From Stentor roeselii (lineage: Eukaryota > Ciliophora > Heterotrichea > Heterotrichida > Stentoridae): a stretch of 64,000 nt of DNA. Below are positions 50,913 through 61,744 of the stretch, one piece after another. Position 1 is the first letter of the stretch, and every line of letters begins with the position of its first letter. The DNA lies in contig RSEH01000002.1 of NCBI GenBank assembly GCA_006503475.1, positions 215,836 to 279,835 of the forward strand, read 5' to 3'. The translations under genes were made by a program, and so were the position numbers. The notes below the pieces were generated by a model. The model did no database searches and was not told the origin of the DNA. It worked only from the letters and a program-made list of their open reading frames with translations.

Positions 50913-51644
50913 AAATCAAAGTGATTAGATTAAAATAGTTTGAAATATTTAGAATAAATAGTTCAAAATGATCAGAACCAACTATCATTTCTTTTCTTCT
51001 TAAGATTCTTTCGTGTTTCTTTATATATAAAACAAAAATTTAAATCTATATATTTAAATACAACTTGATTTTCAATAGTTATCTAATGATAAAATATCTA
51101 TAAATGAATAATGTTAATTCTCTTTGTAGTTCTATATTTAATCTAAAATATAGACTTAAATATTCAATATGTTTCAAGTAAAAATTTGATTGAGAGGTGT
51201 GAGGCAATTTTTTAACTCAATAGATTCTTGAAAATATTAGGGATGGGAACTCTTAATTTTATTGACTTTCTCATATAGTGCCTATATTTTTATGTATATA
51301 GATTAATCAATACAAATTTTATGTCTATAAATTTTCTCTTCATATTCTCATAGCTAAAATTAAGTTAGATGAAATTTGAATTTATTATAAATCAAAAGTA
51401 AAACTATCTCTAAAGTGTTAGCACTGGGAAAATACTTGAGAGGATAAGAGTTTTATTAGATCGAAGCAAGTCTCTGTTTTCATCCTTTCAATTCGTCAGC
51501 GACTGAGTAAAAGTTGAATCAAATAATTTAAAAATTTTTTGTAGAGATGCTAACTAATATTGAAATGAAGATATATAATTAGAACTTTTGTAAGATATTT
51601 TATTGTAAAACTTTTATATTGTTTTCCTAAAAAAATATCTATAA

Positions 51645-53678
51645 ATGGTAAAATCTGGCTCATGCATGGTAACAAGAGAAGAAAAATTCAATAATTCTGA
51701 ACAGAATGATGCTAGTCAAGAAAATGAGTTGCGAAAGAAGATCTTTAAGTACTACTCAAGGTATTCAAAATATCAAGAACAAGTTTATTCATGGCCGATG
51801 AAAGTTTTTGAGGGAAGACATTCAAATTCTGTGAACTGCTGTTGTTTCTCACCTGATGGAAATTATCTTGCAACTGGGTCAATAGACACAAAGGTTAAAA
51901 TCTGGAATATAAAAGAGCAAAAAAATGAATTTACTCTTAAAGGGCATTCAGATTGGATAAATTGCTGTTCTTACTCTCCTGACCAAAATTATCTAGCAAC
52001 TGGATCAGCAGGCGTTAATAGTAAAGGTCAAATTATAATCTGGAATCTAAAAGAACATAAAGAAGAGTTCAGTCTGAGTCAATATTCAGTATTTTGCTGT
52101 TGTTACTCTCCTGATGGAAATTACCTTGCAGCTGGATGTATTAAAACAGTTCAAATCTGGAATATAAAAGAGCGAAGAATAGAAATATCTCTAAATGGGC
52201 ATTCATATTGGGTAAATTGTTGTTGTTATTCTTCTGATGGAAATTATCTGGCAACTGGATCAGCAGACTACCAAGCAAAAATCTGGAATATTAAAAAAAA
52301 AAGAGAAAAGTTCACTCTCAAAGGACATTCAAAATCAATAATGTGCTGTTCTTTTTCTCCTGATGGAAATTATCTGGTAACTGGCTCAGCAGACAAAACA
52401 GTAAAAATCTGGAATATAAAAGAGCGAAGACAAGAAGTCACTCTGAATCAATATTCAGATTATATTAGATGTTGCTGTTACTCTCCTGATGGAAGGTACC
52501 TTGCAACTGGATCTAGTAAGATGTTTAGAATCTGGAATGTTAAAGCAAAAAGAGAAGAGTTCATTTTAAATGGACATTTATACACGGTTAGTTGCTGTTC
52601 TTTCTCTCCTGATGGAAATTTTCTGGCAACTGGATCAGAAGATAAAAAGGTTAAAATCTGGAATTTTAGAGAGTTAAGAGAAGAATTTACTATGAATGAG
52701 GATGCAAGATTGATTAACTTCTGTCTCTACTCTCCTGATGGAAATTACCTTGCAACTGGATCTTATAATATTGTTAAAATCTGGAAAATAAAAGAAAATA
52801 TAGAAGTGTTGACTCTTAAGGGACATTCAAAGCGGATAAATAGCTGTTTTTTTATTTATGATGGAAAATATCTGGTTACTGAATCAGAAGACGAAACAAT
52901 TAGAATCTGGAAAATGAAAAAAGGAAGAAGTAATTTCAAAATGAATAATTTATCTAAAGTAACCATTTATAATAAAACTAAAAACTTGAGAAATGTTTTG
53001 AAACTAGATGACTATTCGATTACTAGTATCAAAAAATCCATGAAGTATGGATTATTTCCTCTGGTATGTAATTATAATGGCACTATTTCAGTTTGGAATA
53101 TTTCAGAGATGAAAAAAAAAATCCTTTTAAACTATGATACCACTAAATTTATAGCTTTATACTTTATTGAAAATCAAAAATATCTAGTTGCTGTTTACAC
53201 CAATTATATTTACAAGATAGCTTATAGGAACAAATTGATATATATTCTAGATGAAAATCTTTCAAGGTGTATAATTCAAAGGAAAAATATTAAATTACTA
53301 TTTAAAGATGCAAAAGTAGCTACATTTATTCATAATTACTATAATCAATATAATAAAAGCAAATTTCAAATCGAGGAGCAACTACCATTAATTGTTAGTA
53401 AACTTATCCTACAATTTGAAATAAAAAAATGTCCTAAGATAGCTTTGGATTTAGCAGAATATATTGTAAAATTTACAAATTTAAATTATAGGATTTTACA
53501 TCTTAACAATGAAGCTCACGAAATCCTTAAAAACTTTTATTCTCAAACCCTAAATAATAGAGGTAATCTCCAATTGAAATATGAATCACAGATTTTAATG
53601 TTTTTACATTATTCGATAGCAGAATTTGATACTAAGCAATTGATTGCTATTTTATTAGATCATTTAATAAAATTATAA
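51645..53678 (+). CDS. WD40 repeat protein with Cys-Cys-Cys strands, 677 residues
   Basis: Residues about 45-430 hold nine clear WD40 repeats of about 42 residues (KGHSDWINCCSYSPDQNYLA, GSIDTKVKIWNIKE), with degenerate ones to about 490. Such repeats form beta-propellers used as protein-binding platforms. Odd features: the strand b positions that are normally S-V-A are C-C-C or C-C-S in most repeats, and complete GHS repeats alternate with degenerate QYS repeats. The repeats are also very similar at DNA level, which suggests recent duplication. The C-terminal 180 residues are AT-rich, helical and unrecognised. The ATG is in CTATAAATG. Confidence 0.8.
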   Translation: MVKSGSCMVTREEKFNNSEQNDASQENELRKKIFKYYSRYSKYQEQVYSWPMKVFEGRHSNSVNCCCFSPDGNYLATGSIDTKVKIWNIKEQKNEFTLKGHSDWINCCSYSPDQNYLATGSAGVNSKGQIIIWNLKEHKEEFSLSQYSVFCCCYSPDGNYLAAGCIKTVQIWNIKERRIEISLNGHSYWVNCCCYSSDGNYLATGSADYQAKIWNIKKKREKFTLKGHSKSIMCCSFSPDGNYLVTGSADKTVKIWNIKERRQEVTLNQYSDYIRCCCYSPDGRYLATGSSKMFRIWNVKAKREEFILNGHLYTVSCCSFSPDGNFLATGSEDKKVKIWNFRELREEFTMNEDARLINFCLYSPDGNYLATGSYNIVKIWKIKENIEVLTLKGHSKRINSCFFIYDGKYLVTESEDETIRIWKMKKGRSNFKMNNLSKVTIYNKTKNLRNVLKLDDYSITSIKKSMKYGLFPLVCNYNGTISVWNISEMKKKILLNYDTTKFIALYFIENQKYLVAVYTNYIYKIAYRNKLIYILDENLSRCIIQRKNIKLLFKDAKVATFIHNYYNQYNKSKFQIEEQLPLIVSKLILQFEIKKCPKIALDLAEYIVKFTNLNYRILHLNNEAHEILKNFYSQTLNNRGNLQLKYESQILMFLHYSIAEFDTKQLIAILLDHLIKL

Positions 53679-55734
53679 GTTAATTAGAATAACTAGTGAT
53701 TTTGGAACTAATGAGTGTGTTTAAGCTATGATCAAAGGGCAATCTATAATAACTAAACATGACAAAGTAGCATACATTTGATCTGATATATAAAGATTAA
53801 TCTAAATTAAAATGATGATTAAAAATTTTATTGTTAAAGATGCTTCAAGATTATTTTATCAGACAAAATAAGGAATATTATAATCAATAGATAGACCTAT
53901 CGCCTCTATGAGTAAATACTTTGAAAAGGAATTTTTAAATTATTCGTATATTTTTCATGGCTTGATTATTTCTTTTATTATGGTTATAAATTTATCCATC
54001 AAAGTAGAAGATCTAGGAAAAAAAATTCAGAAAATTAGACCTTGACCTTTAAATAGAAGATACAACTTTTGAAGTTAAATCATTTCTTAATCAAAATTAC
54101 TTCGAACTATGTATGATTCAATATGATACAGAAAAATGCAAAATGCTGGAGCATCAAGAATATTAACTATAGGATTTGACTATACTGAAGAAGGCATGCA
54201 TATTCATTCTACTTAATAGCAAGAATAAACCTTTAGATGCCTATTTAGATAATGATAAGTAGGTTTAATCAATCAATTCAACTTTTGCTATTTCAATGAG
54301 GGTTATCTGATACATTATTTTAAAATATATATGAGTTGTAAGACAATTTTATGGACATTCCAGGTTTTTCGATGCAAGAAAGGTAAACTATTTATTTTTT
54401 AATGGTTATTAAAAAAAGTATTTGATAAAACCTCAGCCTTTTAACTTTTTTGTAATTTAGCAAACCAGTAAAAGGATATGATATTAAATCTAACTAGCCA
54501 AAATGATAAATTAAAATTGAAAATATTTTTATTGTGCAGAGCTATTAATTTGTACTAGACAGTCCTCAATATTCTTGTTTAAATTTAAACTTATGAGCAT
54601 TCAGAAAGTCTGATTATATATTTTGTGTTATTTTTCATATAAATTTGGCCTTTAATATGATTTAGACCTGTTTAAGAAAATATCCTTGATATCTTTACTT
54701 ATTCTAATTTTAATTAGTAAAGAATATTTGAGCAATTTGATTATTGTTCCATATAATTAGTAGGCTGCTTAGGATTTAGGAAGTTTACATCCATTCTCTT
54801 TTCCTAAATTTAAACTTCATGCAAATACTTACTTCAGAACCTGGCGATCTTATACAACAGAAAAAAATTGAAAAACTTTACGGGAATTTACTAAATGACG
54901 TAAAAATGAGAACACTTATATCTATTATATTATTAAAAATTTGAATTTATATAAATAAATAAAGGATAATACAGTGATTTTAAAATTGCATGTTTAAACC
55001 TTATCCTTTCTAACTACTTTAAAAATTTTTGATAAAATATATAAAATACTATTGCTAATCGTTAGTACAAAATTAACAATAATTTCAATATATTTAGGAT
55101 TTTTATATATGACACGAAGTAACATCATAATTCAATAGTGTATATTAAAAGGCTTTGGAGCAAAGAAATATTCTCTAGTTTATTTCGATGTGCATATATA
55201 ATGGAAAATTAGATTACAAATTAATTAGTTTGTTTTTCTTTATGTAGAGCTGCTAGTCTAGATTTTTCCTTGTTTATCCCAGATCTTCTTCTAATTGAAT
55301 GCAGAATCTTAGTTTACTTTACGAAGTTTTAACTCTAATGTTCTTTTATTCATGCAAATAATCAAGAAGTTTTCCTTATTCTAAACTAATTAGGCTCTTT
55401 CAAATCAATTAGTAGAGATATTATTTAAGGGTTGATTTAGGGTATATAGAAATAATAATGAATCTTGTTATAAATGCAGGTTTCTTTATCTTTGATAATT
55501 AGCTGAAAGTTAAAAATATTTTGAATTTCATTCCAAGTACTAAATTTCCATAAAAAACTTGATTTTAATGCATGAAAATATAAGCCTCGATGAATAGCTA
55601 CACATTTAGTAAGACTTACACCCCGATTACGATTTATTTATACTCTATTAAAACTTATTTTGGACAAGAGAATTTAACATAATAAATTCTTCATCGAAAA
55701 TCATTCGATTTTTGGAAAGTAAGGGATAAGCATT
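53679..55734. other. AT-rich spacer, 2 kb, possible coding remnants
   Basis: No intact gene is seen. Around 53,909-54,280 there are short protein-like stretches in different frames that could be remnants of a decayed gene, but stops are as frequent as expected by chance and I do not call a pseudogene. The end of the spacer is the promoter of the GLE1-like chimera. Confidence 0.35.
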
Positions 55735-55746
55735 ATGGCTATAAAT

Positions 55747-57285
55747 ATGAGTTGTGATGAAACAGGATGTAAAAAAAGCGACATTCAAGGAATTTGCAGA
55801 AGCTGTGGAGACCTTTTTAAACTATGCATGAAACATTTACGTGATCACCAGAACAAGAAGCATAAAATAGTTTTACTCAGTGAAGAAGAATTGAAAAATA
55901 TGGTTAAGCTCAAGGGAGCGATGGCTCTTCAAAAGAATTTCTTGAAAAGACTTGAAGAATTTAAAAATAAGATTATTGAGAAAACAGATGAAATAATTAA
56001 AACTATAAATAAAACATCGAAAGAAATGCTGAACTATTTAAGGGATATAGAAAAAAACCTTGTAACACTAAAAGAACGACAAAGTGAAATAGAATATGAT
56101 TTGATAATTAAAAACTTATATCAAGATTATCAACAAAACGGATTATGTAAAGAAGACCTTGGATCTTACAATGTTCTAAGTAATGGAATAGACATCCAAG
56201 ATATTACGAATATTTTTTCTTATACAGTTTTTGAATATATTGATTATATAAACAATAATAACCTGGATAACCCTAATTATATTCATAGTAAAAAAGTGAT
56301 TCAGAAGTCTCATGATATACTAAATGAGTTCGAGAATTTCAAAACAAGTATCAAAGTTAAGAAACAAATTAGTAAATACAGAAAGCGACTTTCTGCAATT
56401 TTTACTAATATAGGAGCTAATACAAGAATTGTTGTAGACCCAAGCGAAAATCTCTACCAAGAAGGCATCCAAAAAAAAATTGACCTATATAAAACAAGCC
56501 TAGACACAACCAATCTCAACCTAGAAGTACCGACCGACATAAAAGGAATAGTAAATCAAATCACATTCGACATGAAAGATACTCATTTACAAGGTCGAAT
56601 CAAAGCACTTTTAAAAATTCTCGGATCACTTGACCTAGAGAGTCAAAAATCTGCTGTTTTCGTGTTTTGCGAGGCTTTCGTGAGCCGGGGTCTGGAAAAA
56701 TGCAGTTCACTCGAAATCGGTGCAATTTTTTCACAGAGATACACAGAATTTATCCTAAAAATCGCTAAAAGTTACCCTCAGATTCACGAAATTTACTTCA
56801 TCGCATTGATCAGCAGGAATTACTTGTTTTGCCCTCGAATCACTGAGCAAAATTTAGACGAAATCCGCAAAAGAAGCGAAATTAAAGACTTGAGTATCTC
56901 TGAAGTACTCAGTGAAAATGATAAAGAAAAACTTTCATCGTCACTTGACTTGTCCAGGGCTTTCGGGTTCTTGATTGGAAGTCTTTTTGCGAGTAGTGAC
57001 TCAAGATTCAATGAAGGAGATATTTGGAGGTACTTGGTTTATATTTTGAATTTGAAGATTGAATATGTTGATAGGGCTTACATTAGTTTTTTGTATGGGT
57101 TTCTCAAATGCACTGCTGGAAGACTCAGATGTGCTTATGGAATACAATTCAATAAATTGGCGGAGTTAATTGCTGGAGATTACGTTCAGACCTTGCAGAA
57201 TAAGTTTGGAAGCAATTATTTTGAAAATTATTTCAAACAACTCAGAGAATTAATGAATAAATTTAAAAAAAGAGTATTTAATTGA
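55747..57285 (+). CDS. chimeric protein: Cys/His zinc-binding N-terminus and GLE1-like C-terminus, 512 residues
   Basis: I choose the ATG at 55,747, the second in frame, because it lies in CTATAAATATG like the neighbouring starts; using 55,735 adds four residues. Residues 3-45 carry a B-box-like set of Cys/His (CDETGCKKSDIQGICRSCGD, then CMKHLRDHQNKKH), followed by a coiled coil to about 120. From about 260 to 505 it resembles GLE1, the mRNA-export factor: DIWRYLVYILNLKIEYVDRA, AGRLRCAYGIQFNKL, then LIAGDYVQTLQ match the end of the GLE1 core. Codon use changes near 56,440: AT-rich before, C-rich after. A gene fusion is inferred. Human GLE1 activates DBP5 with IP6 at the nuclear pore; whether this protein does so is unknown. 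Confidence 0.65.
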   Translation: MSCDETGCKKSDIQGICRSCGDLFKLCMKHLRDHQNKKHKIVLLSEEELKNMVKLKGAMALQKNFLKRLEEFKNKIIEKTDEIIKTINKTSKEMLNYLRDIEKNLVTLKERQSEIEYDLIIKNLYQDYQQNGLCKEDLGSYNVLSNGIDIQDITNIFSYTVFEYIDYINNNNLDNPNYIHSKKVIQKSHDILNEFENFKTSIKVKKQISKYRKRLSAIFTNIGANTRIVVDPSENLYQEGIQKKIDLYKTSLDTTNLNLEVPTDIKGIVNQITFDMKDTHLQGRIKALLKILGSLDLESQKSAVFVFCEAFVSRGLEKCSSLEIGAIFSQRYTEFILKIAKSYPQIHEIYFIALISRNYLFCPRITEQNLDEIRKRSEIKDLSISEVLSENDKEKLSSSLDLSRAFGFLIGSLFASSDSRFNEGDIWRYLVYILNLKIEYVDRAYISFLYGFLKCTAGRLRCAYGIQFNKLAELIAGDYVQTLQNKFGSNYFENYFKQLRELMNKFKKRVFN

Positions 57286-57540
57286 TTAATTTAGTAGTTT
57301 TAAATTTACATTTTCATGTTCTTTTTTGGTTAAAGTACTATTTCTGCCTTTAGTAATTTTGTTTGAATACCGAAAAGTTTTTGCTTCAATTTTACTTCAT
57401 TTAAATATTTTCGCTTACAGTCTGAAGTTCTGTTCGTTCTGTTTCTCTATTTCGAAGCATCCAACTGTTTTAATCTAAAGGTTTTTCCTCAAATTGGCTT
57501 AAAGAGTATTGATCTAAGTCTGTCAATTCTTGATCCTCTT
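57286..57540. other. spacer, possible distal remnant of the MORN copy
   Basis: 255 bases between the GLE1-like gene and the recognisable part of the decayed MORN copy. It may contain more of that copy, too diverged to align by eye. Confidence 0.3.
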
Positions 57541-58074
57541 AATATTTAATATTCCTGATTTTTTCTGCAACTCCATTATGAAAGACTCCAAACTTTTTCC
57601 CATTTTCCCCCCTATTTCACAAAATCCTTCGAATTCATCATTTCTGATTATGTAATTACTACCTCATCATTTTTACAAAACTTTTGAGAGTCTTGACTTT
57701 TCTTCTTAAAAACTCAAAATTTCGCCTTTGAAGCAGCAAAGTGGAAAAAGTGGTTCATTAGAGATTGATTCTGAATATTTTCCTTCTAATTCTTTAAGGA
57801 CTATTGGAATTTAAGACATAAGTTCTTGATAATAAACTTCTTGAGCAAAAAAGTAACTTTTAGTATTTTTTTGGATACCCTTTGGTAAACTTGACAGGTA
57901 GACTGAGAATTCCAAAGCCTAAGAAACCTTTTCCTGTTTTAAGACCTTTTACCCATTCACATTCAACCTTGATACCGATTTATATGATTTGATTCCTTTT
58001 CGGTGAGGAATACCGTTTTGAACCTGGCCAACGAAGACTCCAGTTTCATCAAAAAGATTTTCAAGATAATTCAT
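57541..58074 (-). pseudogene. decayed copy of the short MORN gene (28,868-29,725)
   Basis: On the minus strand from the ATG at 58,074 (TATAAATG again) the sequence reads MNYLENLFDETGVFVGQVQN, then GIPHRKGIKSY, matching the intact gene's FEDETGVYIGQLENGIPHGKGI. A frameshift follows after GIKSY. Downstream, in other frames, GFGILSLPVKFTKGYPKK and NEPLFPLCCFKGEIL match GFLDFGVLILEVKFTKGYPK and FSLCCFRGEIL. EGFCEIG also aligns with DGFCEVK. There are several frameshifts and stops, so it is non-functional. The start signature is kept. Confidence 0.85.
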
Positions 58075-60032
58075 TTATATAGACAAACTTAATTTAATAA
58101 GAAAAATCATTATTCAGTAGTTTAATGAACTGATAGTTAAAAAATAAATGTGATTAATAAAATAGATTTATATTGATAAAGATAATCATATCTATCATGA
58201 AATCTTTATAGTTATTAAGAATAGCCTTTTACAGCTCAACTAGTTATAACCTATTCGTCGAAAATGCAATCTGGATACTTTTTTCTATATTATTATTGCT
58301 TTTCCATCATAAGCGTTTGATTCTTTTATTCTTTTTCTGATTTTTTCATCCACTTCTAATGATTAAGTCTGGTTTCATAATACAATTGAGGTAAGGTTAC
58401 TTTTGATGGTTCTAAATTTGATAAATACGGGTAGCTCATAAGTTTATGATTACAAGCCTAGTTTGAATCAAAGTTCACTTTGTGAAAAAATCAACAAGTT
58501 TTATAATGGTTAATCGCTATTTTTTATGTAAAAGCTTCTAAATACCTTCTTAAATTCAATTTAATTTTTATATAAAATATGAAATACCTTAAGTATTTTA
58601 GCATTTAAGAAATCAAGGATAATTGATTTATTTAAGAAATTTTTTTTTCATTTTCTTTATATTATAACTAATCAGTTTTAACATGGACTAAACCAGCTAA
58701 TTCTAATCCAGTTGTAATTCTCCTTCATTATGAATTTAATTAGTTATAAATATAAAAAGATTTGAATTCTTTATAAGCAAAAATATATATAGATTCTTTG
58801 ACATGAGTATAAAATGGTTCAATAAATAAATTTTAAAGAATAAATAAGCTCTACCCAATAGCAAACGAAAATTAATGAAATCTCAGTAAAACAAAAATAT
58901 TTTAAATTATTTAATTTAATGATTGCAGATAGCTTTCAATTTTAATATTGATGAAAATTTTAAATTACAATTCAACTTTTCATATGTTTTTTAACAATTC
59001 CAATCTCACCGAATTTCTTTCAGCTAATACAGTAAACAAGCATCAATCCATTTATGTTCAATTCCTTGACCAAGTACATTAAAACTATAGCTATAATTTT
59101 TTTCTTCGACATAAAGCATTTAATATCTTAGTTGAAAACTTTTTTTACTTGCTTATATTTACTGGGACGATTAATTACATACTATTTATCATAAAAAAGA
59201 ATGAAATAGGATCAGATATGAAAGAGACGAACTTATCAATATAAAAGTTTTACATAATTTTATTAGAAAATGATTTTTTCTGTTTTAAAATTTGATATTT
59301 ATTCTGAAGTATGTTTGTTGTTTTATATAAGGAATTGCAATTTAAAGCTAAGTTCTCTTAATTTTATCATTTTAGAGATAACTTGAGTGGCCTTATAGGT
59401 TTAGGCTAGTTTTTTAATGGATTAATCAAGAAATTTATCAGAATAAAAGAGGGTCAAATTAGCTCAACTTCTTTTGTGGATACAGTAAGAAGACAATTTA
59501 TTTTTGTATTTGATCATCATTGAGAAATATAATTTTTGGAGTCACAATATCCAAACTATTTGCATAGTTATTTACAAATAATTAAAAATTAAAATAGGCT
59601 ATTTGCAAAAAATTTATTTTTAGATGAAATTAATATCTAATTGAAGTTTGAATATCTTTATTGGCTTACCAATCGTTTTCGATAGCCTTTTAGGTATCAT
59701 CACAAGAAAATTACCTATATTATTATTTATTTATATTCAAATAAATGATTTCATTATATTGAAATAGCCAGATCCGTATCATGATGGTCTATATTTTTAA
59801 AAGATTGAATATTAACTCTGAGCACTTAATGTAACAAATTGTAAACTCCATTATAGTTTACAGTAAGATTTACATTTTTAATTATTAAAACCTAATAGAA
59901 CAGTCTAATTATATACCTATTTATTGATTTTTTAAATTTTCTTCGATAGTATATTTTAATTTTTTGATAAAACAACCTTAATATGTATATATCCTGCTGT
60001 TAATTTTCAAATTATTTAATTATTCTAACTTT
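58075..60032. other. AT-rich spacer, 2 kb, nothing recognised
   Basis: No ORF, RNA gene or long repeat was seen. Its left end is the 5' side of the decayed MORN copy. Confidence 0.5.
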
Positions 60033-61118
60033 CTATTTATTCTTAACTAAAGAGTTACTCTTTGATGCAGAAGATTCTTTTTCATAAACATCTATAATTA
60101 TGTTTGTATAAGAATAATCATAATCTGAAATCGAATGAGAATTCCTTTTTAAATTCAAATCATTATCAATGTTTTCCTCTTTAAAAGTGATAATTAAATT
60201 ATTCGGATGAATATTTGTGATTTTATTAACATGATTTCTAATATCGTGAGCATAGATTCTCATTACTGAAAGATATCGTAAAGAAGTAATTCTAATATAG
60301 TCTTTGGTATGAATTTTTATGATTACTTCGCAAGGATCAGATCTAATATATACGATTGTTTGTTGTTGAATATTATAACTATGCATAGTTCTTCGATTAT
60401 CTTTAAGTATACCAACATTAGATGCTATTAGCATGAAAGAATCAAATCCAATTTCATCTGATATTAAAGATCTTAAATCACCAACTGTGTGTGTTTGATA
60501 AACCTCGATATAAAATTGAAAAGGCTCGAATCCTCTAACCAATAATTTTAATCTAGATTTTCTATCTGCATTACATATAAAATAACTTTCTATATCATTG
60601 ATTCTATTATATGAAATATTTATTAAATTTCTATAAGTTTGGTTATTATTAAATGTAAAATAAAACCAAGGTGTTTTTTTATAATCTTCGACTTTTTCCA
60701 ATATAGTTAATAAGTATTTATAATTAAACCTCCATTTTTCTTCAATTTGATCTTTTTCAGCGATTTGTAAAACAAATCCTTTTGAAATGTTTTTGATAAT
60801 TTTATTGATCGCTAAGCAGATTTTGGTAGAATTTAAAAGTATTTTTTTAGCCTCATCATTAATGCTACTAATTGCTTGAAGAATTTTTTTTCTAATTGAT
60901 TTTTCGTTATCCAAAATTTTCCCTAAAATATGCAAATATCCTTGCTTATCTTTTTCATCGATTTGCACTTCTAGTTTAATTGCTGAATGTTGTATGCTAG
61001 AATTGTTTGCTGCATGGACTCCATAATGTTCAACACAGCAAATGGTTATTTGGCCATTACAATCACATCTTAAACTAGGCAGCCGCAAGCATTCTTCCAT
61101 AAAGCAAGAAATATCCAT
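60033..61118 (-). CDS. Cys/His zinc-binding N-terminus with two ubiquitin-like domains, 361 residues
   Basis: Residues 5-45 form a B-box-like Cys/His site (CFMEECLRLPSLRCDCNGQI, then CCVEHYGVH). A helical region follows to about 180. About 188-260 fits a ubiquitin-like beta-grasp: FYIEVYQTHTVGDLRSLISD, then GILKDNRRTMHSYNIQQQ and TIVYI, with the usual lysine/leucine positions. About 263-345 looks like a second, more diverged beta-grasp (EVIIKIHTKDYIRITSLRYL). The C-terminus has no GG, so it is not conjugated as a modifier. It shares the zinc N-terminus with the GLE1-like chimera, so both may come from one expanded family. The ATG is in CTTATAAATG. Confidence 0.6.
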   Translation of the reverse strand: MDISCFMEECLRLPSLRCDCNGQITICCVEHYGVHAANNSSIQHSAIKLEVQIDEKDKQGYLHILGKILDNEKSIRKKILQAISSINDEAKKILLNSTKICLAINKIIKNISKGFVLQIAEKDQIEEKWRFNYKYLLTILEKVEDYKKTPWFYFTFNNNQTYRNLINISYNRINDIESYFICNADRKSRLKLLVRGFEPFQFYIEVYQTHTVGDLRSLISDEIGFDSFMLIASNVGILKDNRRTMHSYNIQQQTIVYIRSDPCEVIIKIHTKDYIRITSLRYLSVMRIYAHDIRNHVNKITNIHPNNLIITFKEENIDNDLNLKRNSHSISDYDYSYTNIIIDVYEKESSASKSNSLVKNK

Positions 61119-61744
61119 TTATAAGTAAAATGTATTAAAGAATTAAGTTCATTTGATATAGATAATAATAATTGTTATAGCACCTTTATTATTTCCATTT
61201 TTAAATATAGATCCAAAAAATATAGACACTTAATTTCATAATATAATCCTGAAGTACTTTTATTCCCAATTTATAGTTTATAATGTTTATTTGTTCGGTT
61301 TCTTTTCAATTTTTTTTTAAATCTTTATTCATCATTATATAAATTTTTTCATAGTTTTAGTCGAATTATCATCAGTAGTGCGAAGCGATTGAATTTACAT
61401 CTCTTTATCTTTTTCAGGGAATTATAATTAGGGATCATGCTAATTTAGAGATTATCACAAAACAAAACCGATCTGAAATTGCACTGAATGAATTTAAGTT
61501 AAAGAAATAGAACGGTAGTTTTAATATTTAAGAATCCCAGATGCTTCGTTCTGAATTATCTTTTCCAAAAATATTATATAAAATCTAGATAATCAAAGCT
61601 TTTTACTATTAGAGCTAATCATATTTTTCGAATAGGCTTGCTGACATTTTCACTAAAGATCATCAGTTTTAATCTCATGCCAGACAAGCTCATCGAACCT
61701 CTGCAAGCCTATTCCTGACTTGATATCCTATACCTTTAATAAAT
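61119..61744. other. AT-rich divergent spacer, nothing recognised
   Basis: 626 bases between the zinc/ubiquitin-like gene (-) and the decayed surface-protein gene (+). I see no ORF or RNA gene. Confidence 0.4.

Larger units (their letters stand above)
50330..51644. other. AT-rich divergent spacer with a short direct repeat
   Basis: 1.3 kb between two divergent genes, containing both promoters. Apart from the 24-base direct repeat at 50,810 and 50,889, I see no ORF, RNA gene or repeat. Confidence 0.5.

Noticed and set aside
53909-54300. Apparent coding remnants, or a gene using TAA and TAG as glutamine, in the 2-kb spacer
   Set aside because: Stop codons occur about as often as expected by chance in AT-rich DNA, and reading them as Gln makes any random sequence open. 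Other genes use TAA, TAG and TGA as real stops.
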